Part shown: positions 52,968 to 61,720 of the stretch, in pieces
Layout: every line of letters begins with the position of its first letter
Numbering within the stretch: the stretch's first letter is position 1
DNA from: G963662675 sp963676845
Lineage (GTDB): Bacteria > Bacteroidota > Bacteroidia > Bacteroidales > Prolixibacteraceae
Direction of reading: 5' to 3'
Assembly: GCA_963676845.2 (NCBI GenBank)
Contig: CAXXKK010000003.1
Location: forward strand, 1 to 64,000
DNA: 64,000 nt
Notes under the pieces: model-generated
What the model saw: the letters and a program-made list of their open reading frames with translations, nothing else
What the model was told of the DNA's origin: nothing
The model's database searches: none
Program-made: the position numbers and the translations under genes

Positions 52968-53591
52968 ATGAAGTTAATAGCAACTTGTTCTATTATCTTG
53001 GTATTTTTATGCTTAAAAGTATCAGGTCAGACTCTTAGTGCCGAAATCTCAGGCATGACAAAGTATACATCTTTTACCGGTTCCATTTTAGCTCCATTAA
53101 CGAAAGATGAAAAAATAAACTTAACGATTGCGAGTAGATACTATGCCAATTATTCAAAAGAGGATATGGCTGCCGTATTCTCAAGTATTGGGTATCGTTT
53201 GACTCCTGGTTTTACGGCTACAGCTGGAGCTATGTATTTTGGAGAAGATCCGACACCTATGGTTGGATTCCAGTCAATAATGGGTAAAAAAGCGGTTACA
53301 GGAATGGTCGCTCCAAGTTTAACTCTGGGTGAAGAGATGTCCATTCTTATGATTTCCCAGATTCAGTATTTGAAATCAAAAAATGAGAAAACAGATTTTG
53401 TTTCTAAAGTTATGCTTTTAGGAATGTTTGGCTTTGATGGTGATGCTTTTAGTCGGTTGTCGTTAAGGACTGGGTTTACAAAGGAAAAGTTGGGATATGG
53501 CTTAGCTATAGATATTGATATGTTGGCTGATGATGATTTTGAAATTTTATCAACCATTGGTGTTTACTTGCAGTATAACCTTGATTTTTAA
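52968..53591 (+). CDS. Exported beta-rich protein, paralogue A, function unknown
   Basis: 207 residues. A signal peptide (MKLIATCSIILVFLCLKVSG) is followed by alternating hydrophobic strands without helices. Segments such as AEISGMTKYTSFTGS, SRYYANYSKED, RLSLRTGFTKEKLGYG and a final LQYNLDF (aromatic terminus typical of outer-membrane barrels) suggest a small beta-barrel of about eight strands. It is paralogous over its full length to the next gene, which has the same 207 residues. No domain recognised. Confidence 0.75.
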   Translation: MKLIATCSIILVFLCLKVSGQTLSAEISGMTKYTSFTGSILAPLTKDEKINLTIASRYYANYSKEDMAAVFSSIGYRLTPGFTATAGAMYFGEDPTPMVGFQSIMGKKAVTGMVAPSLTLGEEMSILMISQIQYLKSKNEKTDFVSKVMLLGMFGFDGDAFSRLSLRTGFTKEKLGYGLAIDIDMLADDDFEILSTIGVYLQYNLDF

Positions 53592-53671
53592 TGTCTATTT
53601 TTTGTGGGCTAAAAGCTTAGTTTTTTTTGTTGGTGTAAATTTTAAAGAACTATTTAATGAAATAAGCTAAA

Positions 53672-54295
53672 ATGAGAGCGAATAATATCTTATTTGTAAT
53701 ATTCCTAATGTTTATAACAGTTAGCGTTTATGGACAATCCATTTCTGCCGAATTATCTGGAATGGATAGTTATACTACTTTTAGTGGCTCTGTAAGGGCT
53801 GATTTAACTAATAATGATAAACTGAGTTTTACAGGGGCTAGTAAATTCTATGATTATTATAGCAACGATAATAGATTTTTGATATTGAGTAGTTTGGGGT
53901 ATGCCTTTACTTCTCACTTTTCAACAACATTGGGAACTATGTATGCATATGGAAATGCAGTAAAACCAACGGTTGGCATTCAGTTTACAGGATCTCATCA
54001 TAAAATTAAAGCGGCTTTAGCACCAAGTTTGGCCTTTGCAGACCAGACTGAAGTGTTAATGAGATCATCGCTTTCCTATGCTACTTTAATAACTTCAAAA
54101 ACAGACTTCATTTCACGGATGTCATTGATGGGGTTTATGCATTTTAATGAGCATATTTCCAGTCGATTGTCTTTGAGAAGTGGACTTGCAAAAGGTCGTT
54201 TTCAGTATGGCTTTGCTATGGATTTACGTTTTTCAGGAAATGAATTTGAGCTGACTCCTTGTCTTGGTGCATTTTTGCAATGCCAGGTTTTGTAG
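53672..54295 (+). CDS. Exported beta-rich protein, paralogue B, function unknown
   Basis: 207 residues with signal peptide MRANNILFVIFLMFITVSVYG. It parallels paralogue A: SAELSGMDSYTTFSGS, SKFYDYYSNDN, TLGTMYAYGNAVKPTVGIQF and SSRLSLRSGLAKGRFQYGFA match in order. It ends FLQCQVL rather than an aromatic residue, and the second half is more diverged. 80 bp after A; probably a tandem duplication of an outer-membrane barrel. Confidence 0.75.
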   Translation: MRANNILFVIFLMFITVSVYGQSISAELSGMDSYTTFSGSVRADLTNNDKLSFTGASKFYDYYSNDNRFLILSSLGYAFTSHFSTTLGTMYAYGNAVKPTVGIQFTGSHHKIKAALAPSLAFADQTEVLMRSSLSYATLITSKTDFISRMSLMGFMHFNEHISSRLSLRSGLAKGRFQYGFAMDLRFSGNEFELTPCLGAFLQCQVL

Positions 54296-54300
54296 GTAGT

Positions 54301-54951
54301 TTAAGGTTGCTCTTGGCAACTATTTAATAAAACTTCATAGCTTGCAGATCCGCAATTAAACAACAAATCAATAATACTTAGATTGGGTGTAAAGCCAAAT
54401 TTGTCTTCAAAAACCTGGGTGTAAGAAACAGGTGTAAATGAATTGTCTAGAATAGCTTTTTGTGATTTTGGATGTATACCTTCCCTAAAATTTAAAATGG
54501 CTTGAGGCACTTCTTCAAAATCTTCAGTAATGTTTATCTTCGGAGAGATTTCAAGTATTTCAAATACAACATTAAGAAGCTCATAGTTGAAGTCAAACAG
54601 GTATTTGTATTTCTTTCTATAAAATGGTTTGAAGTCATCTTCTAATATTTCAAAAAAAGGAGATGAGTTGTAAGCGGAGACAATTGCATTCCAATGAATA
54701 TGCTGCCAGTTGGTTTCGTATGAAATTTTCAGGTCTTTTATTGCCTGATTTTTGCTTCTTCCTTTCTCAACAGGGATAACTAATGATTCTGGTCCGTTCG
54801 CAGCTAAAATGATTGTCCGGTTGCGAAATGTTTGCTTGATAAAATGCTCATGTCCTTCAAGCCATATTTGGGAATGAGACAGGAATTTAGAGACATATTG
54901 AATTGGTGGAAGGTACGCTGTACTTAAAAGGATATCTTGCTTATTCTTCAT
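54301..54951 (-). CDS. WbqC-family protein
   Basis: 216 residues from the ATG at 54951 (MKNKQDILLSTAYLPPIQY). An upstream start at 54981 lies inside lapA and adds ten unlikely residues. WbqC hallmarks are YLPPIQYVSKFL, a QTFRNRTIILAANGPESLVIPV strand, then HWNAIVSAYNSSPFFE and DLLFNCG. WbqC proteins occur in O-antigen gene sets and Bacteroidota envelope loci, with unknown enzymology. It overlaps the end of lapA by 11 bp; in the operon lapA-wbqC it comes second. Confidence 0.82.
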   Translation of the reverse strand: MKNKQDILLSTAYLPPIQYVSKFLSHSQIWLEGHEHFIKQTFRNRTIILAANGPESLVIPVEKGRSKNQAIKDLKISYETNWQHIHWNAIVSAYNSSPFFEILEDDFKPFYRKKYKYLFDFNYELLNVVFEILEISPKINITEDFEEVPQAILNFREGIHPKSQKAILDNSFTPVSYTQVFEDKFGFTPNLSIIDLLFNCGSASYEVLLNSCQEQP

Positions 54952-55273
54952 TTTCGTTAAAAAAACTTTTATCGGCTTCACCTGTCATTTCTACACCCTC
55001 CGGATGGTTATCTTTTACAGATTTATTTTCCTCAAGTTTGCTAATTTGTTTTTGCTGTTGTTTTATGGTTGATTTCAATTTCCATATCTTAGGAAGATAA
55101 ACAATCATAGCTGCAATAATTCCAATTATCAGAGAAATAATTAAAGCTAAAACGAGTGGAACTTCTTTAAATTCCCAAAGGAAAAGTGTTAAATCAATGG
55201 GAACAGCATTTTGAATGGTAAAAATGACCAAAAGCAATGCGAGAATCAGAATGAAAATAATACCAACAGACAT
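54941..55273 (-). CDS. lapA: LapA-family inner-membrane protein
   Basis: 110 residues from the ATG at 55273 (MSVGIIFILILALLLVIF). Two membrane helices (about 3-22 and 40-63) enclose a loop with NAVPIDLTLFLWEFKEVPL, a LapA/DUF1049 signature. A coiled cytoplasmic tail (STIKQQQKQISKLEEN) follows. In enterobacteria LapA acts in LPS export control together with LapB; no LapB is next to it here. It overlaps wbqC. Confidence 0.75.
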   Translation of the reverse strand: MSVGIIFILILALLLVIFTIQNAVPIDLTLFLWEFKEVPLVLALIISLIIGIIAAMIVYLPKIWKLKSTIKQQQKQISKLEENKSVKDNHPEGVEMTGEADKSFFNENEE

Positions 55274-55355
55274 AATTTCTTTTTCAGGAAAAGTAAGAAA
55301 AAAAGGATAACGAATCAATTGATAAGTTATCCTTATATAATAGTTTTTACTTTTT

Positions 55356-56696
55356 TTATTTTACAAAGCTGAAAACCCGATCCCATCTAATGTTTGAAGG
55401 GAAGCTTTTTTCTTTGTCAAGTGACATCCATATGAATACAGCTTTTCCAACGACATGATCTTCAGGAACAAACCCCCAGTATCTGGAATCAGCTGAATTG
55501 TATCGGTTATCACCCATCATCCAGTAATAATTCATTTTAAAAGTGTAGCTGTTAGCTTGCTCTCCATCTATATAAATTGTACTATCATTTACAGCAAGTT
55601 CGTGCTCTTCGTAAGTTTCAATGATTCGTTTGTAAAGTGGCAGGTTGTCAATTGTCAGCGAAATTGTCTCACCAGCTTGTGGCATTTTTAGCGGCCCAAA
55701 ATTATCGATGTTCCATGGATAGTTTTCGCTAAATGGGAAAATATTTCTGTCCCAATTTCCTTCAGGCATATTTACACGCTCTACCGACACAACATTGTTC
55801 ATGTTTTTTATTAATTCAACATTTTCATCGGTAAGTGGGTAGACGTATTGATTTGCATCGTATGTTTGTTGATCAACAACGGAGATATTCATTCGCTCCA
55901 GGGTTAACTTATTTATTGGAGTCCCATTCGTTGTTACAATATATTCATACTGTACTCCGGGAAAATGTTCCTGTTCCTTACCATTAATATATACTTGTCC
56001 GTCAACAATTTTAAGTTCGTCGCCAGGAATGGCAATGCAGCGTTTAATGTAATTCTCTCGTTTATCAACAGGTCTGCTAATGATTTCACCGTAACGGGCT
56101 TTGTTGTTCAGTATTGTTTCACGACCTACGTTTCGAGCTAAGTAATAATAGCTTTGAGATGGATAGTTTAGTGCAACAGTATCTCCTTCCGGAAAATTGA
56201 ATACAACGATATCATTATTTTCTACTTCTCCCAGTCCGGCAATTCGTCGATACGGATTTTTTACCCATTCCACATACGATTTTGCAGTGGTTGACATAGG
56301 CATTGTGTTGTGTACAAAAGGAAACGAAATAGGAGTATTTGGCATTTTGGGGCCATACGAAACCTTGCTAACAAAAAGATAATCACCTACTAACATAGAC
56401 TTTTCCATAGATGAAGTCGGAATGGTATATGCTTCAATAAAGAACATTCGGATAAATGTTGAAGCAATAACTGCAAAGATGATGGCATCAACCCATTCAA
56501 CGGTTTTTGTTTGCTGTCCATTCGGTGGATTTTTCTTTTTCCAGAAAGCCCAATGTACTTTTTTCGTTATGTACATGTCAAAAATGACAGCCATTCCGAA
56601 AAGCCACCAGTAATTTTCAAGCCAGATAACCCAAAGCAGGTAAAGTATTCCAACTGTACCGAATTTAAACCATTTGTTGGTTAGTATGTTTTTCAT
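55356..56696 (-). CDS. lepB: Signal peptidase I
   Basis: 446 residues. Two N-terminal membrane helices (about 10-45) are followed by an S26 serine-lysine core: IPTSSMEKSMLVGDY with the nucleophile Ser near residue 96, and RENYIKRCIAIPGDELKI with the general-base Lys near 216. GDNRYNSADSRYWGFVPEDH is box E. The insert between 225 and 390 is long, typical of Bacteroidota LepB. It removes Sec signal peptides at the outer face of the inner membrane. It follows dapB by 4 bp, so the two are coupled. Confidence 0.95.
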   Translation of the reverse strand: MKNILTNKWFKFGTVGILYLLWVIWLENYWWLFGMAVIFDMYITKKVHWAFWKKKNPPNGQQTKTVEWVDAIIFAVIASTFIRMFFIEAYTIPTSSMEKSMLVGDYLFVSKVSYGPKMPNTPISFPFVHNTMPMSTTAKSYVEWVKNPYRRIAGLGEVENNDIVVFNFPEGDTVALNYPSQSYYYLARNVGRETILNNKARYGEIISRPVDKRENYIKRCIAIPGDELKIVDGQVYINGKEQEHFPGVQYEYIVTTNGTPINKLTLERMNISVVDQQTYDANQYVYPLTDENVELIKNMNNVVSVERVNMPEGNWDRNIFPFSENYPWNIDNFGPLKMPQAGETISLTIDNLPLYKRIIETYEEHELAVNDSTIYIDGEQANSYTFKMNYYWMMGDNRYNSADSRYWGFVPEDHVVGKAVFIWMSLDKEKSFPSNIRWDRVFSFVK

Positions 56697-56700
56697 CTTC

Positions 56701-57417
56701 TTACAGATTTAAAAGATCTTTCATTGATAATTCACCTTTTTTCCCAAAACTGAATTCTGCTGCCAATACTGCCCCCAGGGCAAATCCTTGTCTGCTTTTG
56801 GCGCTGTGTTCAATCTCAATATGGTCAACATCTGATTCATATTTAATGCGGTGGATTCCGGGAACTTCTCCTTCGCGAATTGCATTTATTTTGAGCTGAT
56901 CTTTTGAGGTAGGAGTATCCAAAGTCCAGGATTTTTTCAGAGACTGATTTTCAAATAACTCTTCAGCGAGAGTGATTGCAGTACCGCTTGGGGCATCCAG
57001 CTTTTGAGTGTGATGAACTTCTTCCATTGTAATATCATACTCTGGACGATTGCTCATAAGGGCTGCAAGTTTTCTGTTTAAAGCGAAGAATAAGTTAACG
57101 CCAAGGCTAAAATTTGAAGCATAAAAGAAAGTCCCATTGTGTTTGTTCATTTCTGCCAATACTTCATCTTTCTGATCTAGCCAACCCGTAGTTCCGCTAA
57201 CAACAGGAACACCAGCTTCAAAACAAAGTTTATAATTTGAGATAGCTGATTTTGGAACAGTAAATTCAATTACAGCATCAGCTTTTTTTAGGTTTTCAAC
57301 AGTTAATTCGTTCTGGTTATTAATGTCTATTTTAAAAACAATTTCGTGTCCACGGTTAAGAGCAATTCCTTCAATAATTTTACCCATTTTCCCGTAACCG
57401 ATTAATCCAATCTTCAT
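56701..57417 (-). CDS. dapB: 4-hydroxy-tetrahydrodipicolinate reductase
   Basis: 238 residues, the compact form. The nucleotide loop is LIGYGKMGK; the catalytic segment is EEVHHTQKLDAPSGTAI, including the His pair and Lys; FSLGVNLFFAL and REGEVPGIHRI complete the family. It reduces HTPA to tetrahydrodipicolinate in the lysine/DAP pathway with NADH or NADPH. It comes first of the dapB-lepB pair, 4 bp before lepB. Confidence 0.94.
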   Translation of the reverse strand: MKIGLIGYGKMGKIIEGIALNRGHEIVFKIDINNQNELTVENLKKADAVIEFTVPKSAISNYKLCFEAGVPVVSGTTGWLDQKDEVLAEMNKHNGTFFYASNFSLGVNLFFALNRKLAALMSNRPEYDITMEEVHHTQKLDAPSGTAITLAEELFENQSLKKSWTLDTPTSKDQLKINAIREGEVPGIHRIKYESDVDHIEIEHSAKSRQGFALGAVLAAEFSFGKKGELSMKDLLNL

Positions 57418-57721
57418 ATTGCGTGAGTGTTTTTTGCCAATCCTGATTGACTTGTTTAAAATGTCAGGGAGGTTGTTTGTGTTAACGAGTTCCCCATTTT
57501 TTGTAAAGTTTACAAAGATATAAATTACAAAGTAAAACTATCATTTTGATGTTATAGTATCTATTTTTTTCGGTAAACGCATGATTGTTGGAAGTCAAAA
57601 GGGAAAAAGTGAAAGTAAAAAGGAGAAAAAAGGTATTGATGGATTTCTTTAATCTTTATAAAATTCAAGAATCTGCTTTTATTGTATATTGTTGAAATTG
57701 TTAATTTAGCGTGCCTCAAAT

Positions 57722-57794
57722 CGGGATGTAGCGCAGTTGGTAGCGTACCACGTTCGGGACGTGGGGGTCGTCCGTTCGAGTCGGATCATCCCGA
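57722..57794 (+). tRNA. tRNA-Pro (CGG)
   Basis: 73 nt. Acceptor CGGGATG pairs with CATCCCG; the anticodon arm ACCACG-TTCGGGA-CGTGG reads CGG; T arm GTCCGTTCGAGTCGGAT. Discriminator A, no encoded CCA. Followed by a hairpin and T8 run. Confidence 0.96.
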
Positions 57795-57802
57795 CATAAG
57801 AA

Positions 57803-57828
57803 AGTCTGTGGATTGCAGGCTTTTTTTT
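57803..57828 (+). terminator. Intrinsic terminator after tRNA-Pro
   Basis: AGTCTGT pairs with GCAGGCT (two wobbles) around GGATT, then eight T. It lies 8 bp past the tRNA. Confidence 0.75.
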
Positions 57829-57942
57829 GTCTTAACCTGAAGATATGAAGTTACTGTTTAATTCTGATTCTTATCAGCTCTGGAGAGATGTTGATTTATA
57901 AAAGCTGAATAGGGAAATAGGGTAGGATTCTTCAGTATAAAA

Positions 57943-57980
57943 CAAAAAGCTCATGGAATATTTATCCTATGAGCTTTTTG
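57943..57980 (-). terminator. Terminator after the GntR gene
   Basis: CAAAAAGCTCAT (57943-57954) pairs perfectly with ATGAGCTTTTTG (57969-57980). T runs flank both strands. It lies 22 bp past the GntR stop. Confidence 0.75.
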
Positions 57981-58001
57981 AAGGTATAATATTATTTGTT
58001 T

Positions 58002-58709
58002 TTAGAATGTTCCGTAAAGTGAATATTCATCCGCATTACAGTAGACCTGACTGTAAAAGTAAAAGTCTTTTTTATTGGTAGACAATTTACGGTCAAGTTG
58101 AATAATTGGACTATTAGTATTTAAGTTGAAGAACTTTTTTAGGTTGTTATTCGCAAGTACAGCCATGATTTTTTGTTCTCCCCCGGTAACTTCAATTGCA
58201 TATTGTGACCTTAGGACATCAAACAGTGAATCAATTTCCTGATTTCTACTTGCAAATCTTGGAAGATTAATGTTGGGGATCATTGTGATGTCAAAGAATG
58301 CAGGCTTATCATTGACAAAACGTAACCGTTCAAAATAAATACAACCAACTTCTTTTTCAAGATCCGTTAGTTCGAAAGAAAAAGCTTGATCCCAACTACG
58401 AATTTCTGGTTTAATAATTGTTTTGGTTGTTAACTTTTCTTTCTCAAAAGCACTTGATGTACCTGTTAAGGATAGTATTCCAACTCCTTTAGGTTTGCCT
58501 TTAACAATGCTTCCTTTTCCTTGTTTTCGGTAAATAAAACCTTCGGTTGTTAGTCGATCAAGAGCTTTTCTGATGGTTGGACGAGTTGCATTATGCAATG
58601 AACATAGTTCATTTTCAGATGGTAACAAGTCCCCTTCCTGGTATACACCATCAGTTATATGTTTTCGTAATAATTCGTATACTTTTCTGTGTAAAGGTAA
58701 CTCTGACAT
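58002..58709 (-). CDS. GntR-family regulator, HutC/UTRA type
   Basis: 235 residues. The GntR winged helix has LRKHITDGVYQEGDLLPSE and TRPTIRKALDRLTTEGFI. The UTRA ligand domain (about 90-230) has FERLRFVNDKPAFFDITMIP and YSQVYCNADEYSLYG. It is divergent from the 2-oxoacid dehydrogenase operon. Each promoter side holds a GTNTANAC site (58770-58777 and 58906-58913), the HutC consensus, so this gene probably regulates itself and the operon. The ligand may be a sugar or carboxylate, not determinable here. Confidence 0.9.
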   Translation of the reverse strand: MSELPLHRKVYELLRKHITDGVYQEGDLLPSENELCSLHNATRPTIRKALDRLTTEGFIYRKQGKGSIVKGKPKGVGILSLTGTSSAFEKEKLTTKTIIKPEIRSWDQAFSFELTDLEKEVGCIYFERLRFVNDKPAFFDITMIPNINLPRFASRNQEIDSLFDVLRSQYAIEVTGGEQKIMAVLANNNLKKFFNLNTNSPIIQLDRKLSTNKKDFYFYSQVYCNADEYSLYGTF

Positions 58710-58732
58710 GGTAATTTTAAAAAATGAGAAAC

Positions 58733-58740
58733 CAAATCTA
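58733..58740 (-). promoter_or_regulatory. Candidate -7 element of the gntR gene
   Basis: Minus-strand TAGATTTG matches TAnnTTTG, 24 bp upstream of the GntR ATG at 58709. Confidence 0.5.
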
Positions 58741-58769
58741 ATAAAAATATATCAAACATTGACTTTTAA

Positions 58770-58777
58770 GTGTAGAC
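58770..58777. promoter_or_regulatory. HutC-type GTNTANAC site on the gntR side
   Basis: GTGTAGAC fits GTNTANAC and lies about 30 bp upstream of the gntR -7 element, near its -33 region. The flanks are only partly symmetric. Confidence 0.5.
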
Positions 58778-58886
58778 AAGTTGTAAAAAGGGATGTGAAT
58801 ACAAATATTGGAGATTGTTAAGTCAATGTTAATTTGTAAGTGGTTGAAAATTAGATTTGATATGGTTTTAACATTAAGAAATGTTG

Positions 58887-58894
58887 TATCTTTG
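58887..58894 (+). promoter_or_regulatory. -7 element of the 2-oxoacid dehydrogenase operon
   Basis: TATCTTTG, a full TAnnTTTG match, 64 bp before the E2 ATG at 58958. The palindrome at 58904-58915 lies just downstream. Confidence 0.65.
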
Positions 58895-58903
58895 TTTTTT
58901 GAC

Positions 58904-58915
58904 TTGTATATACAA
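58904..58915. promoter_or_regulatory. Perfect palindrome with HutC-type operator core
   Basis: TTGTATATACAA is self-complementary over 12 bp and contains GTATATAC, a full GTNTANAC match. It sits about 10-20 bp after the -7 element, so a bound GntR dimer would block transcript start or clearance. Confidence 0.78.
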
Positions 58916-58957
58916 GCAATGATTTATATTTTTGGGAAAAATTTTGAGAATATTATT

Positions 58958-60289
58958 ATGGCTATACCAGTAATTATGCCCCGTCAGGGACAATCTGTTG
59001 AGACTTGCATCATTGGTGAATGGACCAAGCAAGTTGGTGATCAGGTAAAAGTAGGTGATATATTATTTACTTATGAAACCGATAAAGCATCTTTTGAAGA
59101 AGAAGCAAAAGAAGAAGGCGAGTTGTTAGCTATCTTTTTTGAAGAAGGAGATGAAGTTCCTGTTTTAGAAAATGTTTGTGTAATTGGTAAGGCAGGCGAA
59201 AGTGTTGATGAATTCCGCCCCGGAGGAAGTTCTGCTCCTGCAGCAGAAGAAACACCTGTTGAAGCAGCTCCAGCTAAAGCAGAAGCAGTTGTTGAGGAAA
59301 AGAAAGAAGTTACATTGGTTGAAAAAACTGAAGGAAAAGTAAAAGCTTCTCCTCGTGCAAAAAATATGGCTGAAGATAAAGGCGTGGCTTATGAACAACT
59401 TCAGGGCTCAGGACCTCACGGACGCATTATTGCACAAGATGTTGAAGCAGCTGCAGAATCATTGCCAACAATGACTCCGCTGGCTCAGGAAAAAGCAAAA
59501 GCAGAAGGAATAACACCTACTACTACAGACACTACAGGTCTTGGTGGACGTGTAAGTGCTGATGATCTTCAAAATTACAATCCTGTATACGGTGATGACT
59601 TCGAGATTAAAAAGCTTTCAAATATTCGTAAGCTTATTGCTAAGGCAATGCACTCATCGCTTCAAAATTCTGCACAGTTAACTCACCATATGAGTGCTGA
59701 TGCTCGTAAAGTTCTTGCTCTTCGTAAAGAGTACAAGAAAAAACTGGAAAATGGCGAGATTACACAAAATGTTACTATAAATGATTTCGTTTGCTTTGCT
59801 GTAATTAAAGCATTGCAAAAATTCCCTCAGGTAAATACTCATTTTATTGGAGACAGCATGCGTTGGTTCAAAAAAGTACACCTTGGTCTTGCTGTTGATA
59901 CTGAACGTGGCTTGATGGTTCCAACTGTTAAGAATGCTGACGATTTATCAATCACAGGCCTTTCTGCTCAGTTGTCATCTGTTGCAGGACAAGCTCGTAA
60001 AGGAAGTGTTGATCCTGAATTGTTGAAACCTGAAGCTGCAAGTTTCACTGTTTCTAACTTAGGAAGCTACGGCGTTGAAATGTTTACACCTGTAATTAAC
60101 TTACCTCAATCAGCTATTTTGGGTGTATGTACAGTTGTTCCACGTCCAAAAGATTTAGGTGACGGTGTTTACGGTTTTGTGCCAATGATGGGATTATCTC
60201 TTACTTATGACCACCGTGCATTAGATGGAGGTGAAGCAACATTATTCCTGAAAGAAATCAAAGATCAAATTGAAAACCTATCTATCTAA
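58958..60289 (+). CDS. Dihydrolipoamide acyltransferase (E2) with two E3-binding-like domains
   Basis: 443 residues from the ATG at 58958 (MAIPVIMPRQGQSVET). An upstream frame from 58808 would run through the operator and promoter. The lipoyl domain has the lipoate lysine in YETDKASFEEEA (about residue 43). An Ala/Glu/Pro/Lys linker spans about 85-125. Two peripheral-subunit-binding-like units follow: ASPRAKNMAEDKGVAYEQL...GPHGRI (about 130-165) and TPLAQEKAKAEGITPTTTD...GLGGRV (about 170-205). The catalytic domain (about 215-443) ends with SLTYDHRALDGGEATLFL. It is the core of the pyruvate or branched-chain 2-oxoacid dehydrogenase. The next gene is E3, 32 bp downstream. Confidence 0.93.
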   Translation: MAIPVIMPRQGQSVETCIIGEWTKQVGDQVKVGDILFTYETDKASFEEEAKEEGELLAIFFEEGDEVPVLENVCVIGKAGESVDEFRPGGSSAPAAEETPVEAAPAKAEAVVEEKKEVTLVEKTEGKVKASPRAKNMAEDKGVAYEQLQGSGPHGRIIAQDVEAAAESLPTMTPLAQEKAKAEGITPTTTDTTGLGGRVSADDLQNYNPVYGDDFEIKKLSNIRKLIAKAMHSSLQNSAQLTHHMSADARKVLALRKEYKKKLENGEITQNVTINDFVCFAVIKALQKFPQVNTHFIGDSMRWFKKVHLGLAVDTERGLMVPTVKNADDLSITGLSAQLSSVAGQARKGSVDPELLKPEAASFTVSNLGSYGVEMFTPVINLPQSAILGVCTVVPRPKDLGDGVYGFVPMMGLSLTYDHRALDGGEATLFLKEIKDQIENLSI

Positions 60290-60321
60290 TAATAAACTAT
60301 CGAATCTGAAAAACTAACAAA

Positions 60322-61680
60322 ATGAGTGCTACATACGATTTAGCAATTTTAGGAGGTGGCCCTGCCGGATATGTTGCTGCAGAACGTGCAGGAGCAAAAG
60401 GCTTAAAAGTGGTTGTCTTCGATAAAAGAGCACTGGGTGGAGTTTGCCTGAATGAAGGCTGTATCCCAACAAAAACTCTTCTTAACTCTGCAAAAGTTCT
60501 TGAATATGCTCACGAAGCAGGGAAATACGGTGTCAAAGTTGATGGCGTAGGTTTCGACTTCAAAAAAATAATGAACCGCAAAGACAAAGTGGTGAAAAAA
60601 CTTGTGTCTGGTGTGGGAGCTAAAATGAAACACGCCAAAGCTGATGTTGTTATGGCTGAAGCTGTGGTTAAAGAAAAACGTGGAGATGTAATTACAATTA
60701 CTGCTGAAGGTAAAGATTACACCGCTTCTCGTTTATTGCTTTGTACTGGTTCTGAAGCTGCAGTTCCTCCAATCCCTGGTTTAGATAAAGATCAGGTTTT
60801 AACGAACCGCGAAATTCTTCAGTTGAAAGAATTGCCAAAAAGCTTGGTGATCATCGGTGGTGGAGTTATCGGTTCTGAGTTTGCTGATTTCTTCAATGCA
60901 ATGGGAACTAAAGTTACAGTAATTGAAATGTTACCTGAAATCCTTACTGGTGTTGACGAAGAAATTGCTGCTTTTGTTCGTAAAGAATTTGAAAAACGAG
61001 GTATCGAATATCACTTGCAGGCTAAAGTAACTGAATTGAAAGGTAAAGAAGTTATTTTCGAAAAAGGAGGAGAAACTTTATCTGTTACAGGAGAGCAAGT
61101 ATTGTTATCTGTTGGTCGTCGTGCGAATGTTCAGGGAATTGGCCTTGAAAACATTGGTGTTGATTTCACTCCTAAAGGAGTAAAAATTGACAAATACTGC
61201 CGCACAAATGTACCTAATGTATATGCAGCTGGTGATATCACAGGTTTCTCATTATTAGCTCATACAGCTAGTCGTGAGGGTGAAGTTGCCATTAACCATA
61301 TCTTAGGGCGTAAAGATGTAATGCGCTATAATGCAATCCCTGGAGTTGTTTATACCCATCCTGAAACAGCAGGTGTTGGTTTGACAGAATCAGCTGCAAA
61401 GGCAAAAGGAATTGAAGTTGAAGTGAGAAAATTACCAATGGCTTATGCAGGTCGTTTCATTGCTGAAAATGAAGGTAAAGACGGTTTCTGTAAGGTGATT
61501 GTTGGTAAGAAATACAAAGAAATTCTTGGTATTCACATTGTTGGTGGTGCTTGTTCTGAAATGATTTGGGGAGCTTGTGCTTTAATTGAAGCTCAATTGA
61601 GAGTTCAGGATGTAGAGGAAATTATATTCCCTCACCCAACAGTAAGCGAGATCATCAAAGAAACAATCTTCCAATTTTAA
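60322..61680 (+). CDS. lpdA: Dihydrolipoyl dehydrogenase (E3)
   Basis: 452 residues. The FAD loop is LGGGPAGYVAAERAG; the redox-active disulfide is GGVCLNEGCIPTK (Cys near 42 and 47); NAD loop VIIGGGVIGSEFADF; second FAD segment NVYAAGDITG; C-terminal base PHPTVSEII. It reoxidises dihydrolipoyl E2 with NAD+. It lies between E2 and E1 and is 40 bp before E1. Confidence 0.95.
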   Translation: MSATYDLAILGGGPAGYVAAERAGAKGLKVVVFDKRALGGVCLNEGCIPTKTLLNSAKVLEYAHEAGKYGVKVDGVGFDFKKIMNRKDKVVKKLVSGVGAKMKHAKADVVMAEAVVKEKRGDVITITAEGKDYTASRLLLCTGSEAAVPPIPGLDKDQVLTNREILQLKELPKSLVIIGGGVIGSEFADFFNAMGTKVTVIEMLPEILTGVDEEIAAFVRKEFEKRGIEYHLQAKVTELKGKEVIFEKGGETLSVTGEQVLLSVGRRANVQGIGLENIGVDFTPKGVKIDKYCRTNVPNVYAAGDITGFSLLAHTASREGEVAINHILGRKDVMRYNAIPGVVYTHPETAGVGLTESAAKAKGIEVEVRKLPMAYAGRFIAENEGKDGFCKVIVGKKYKEILGIHIVGGACSEMIWGACALIEAQLRVQDVEEIIFPHPTVSEIIKETIFQF

Positions 61681-61720
61681 TTTGAATTTTCTAATTAGTT
61701 AATTTTTTATACTAGATATA

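Noticed and set aside
58808..58957. 50-codon N-terminal extension of E2
   Set aside because: It would translate through the -7 element and operator; the lipoyl domain begins at the ATG at 58958.
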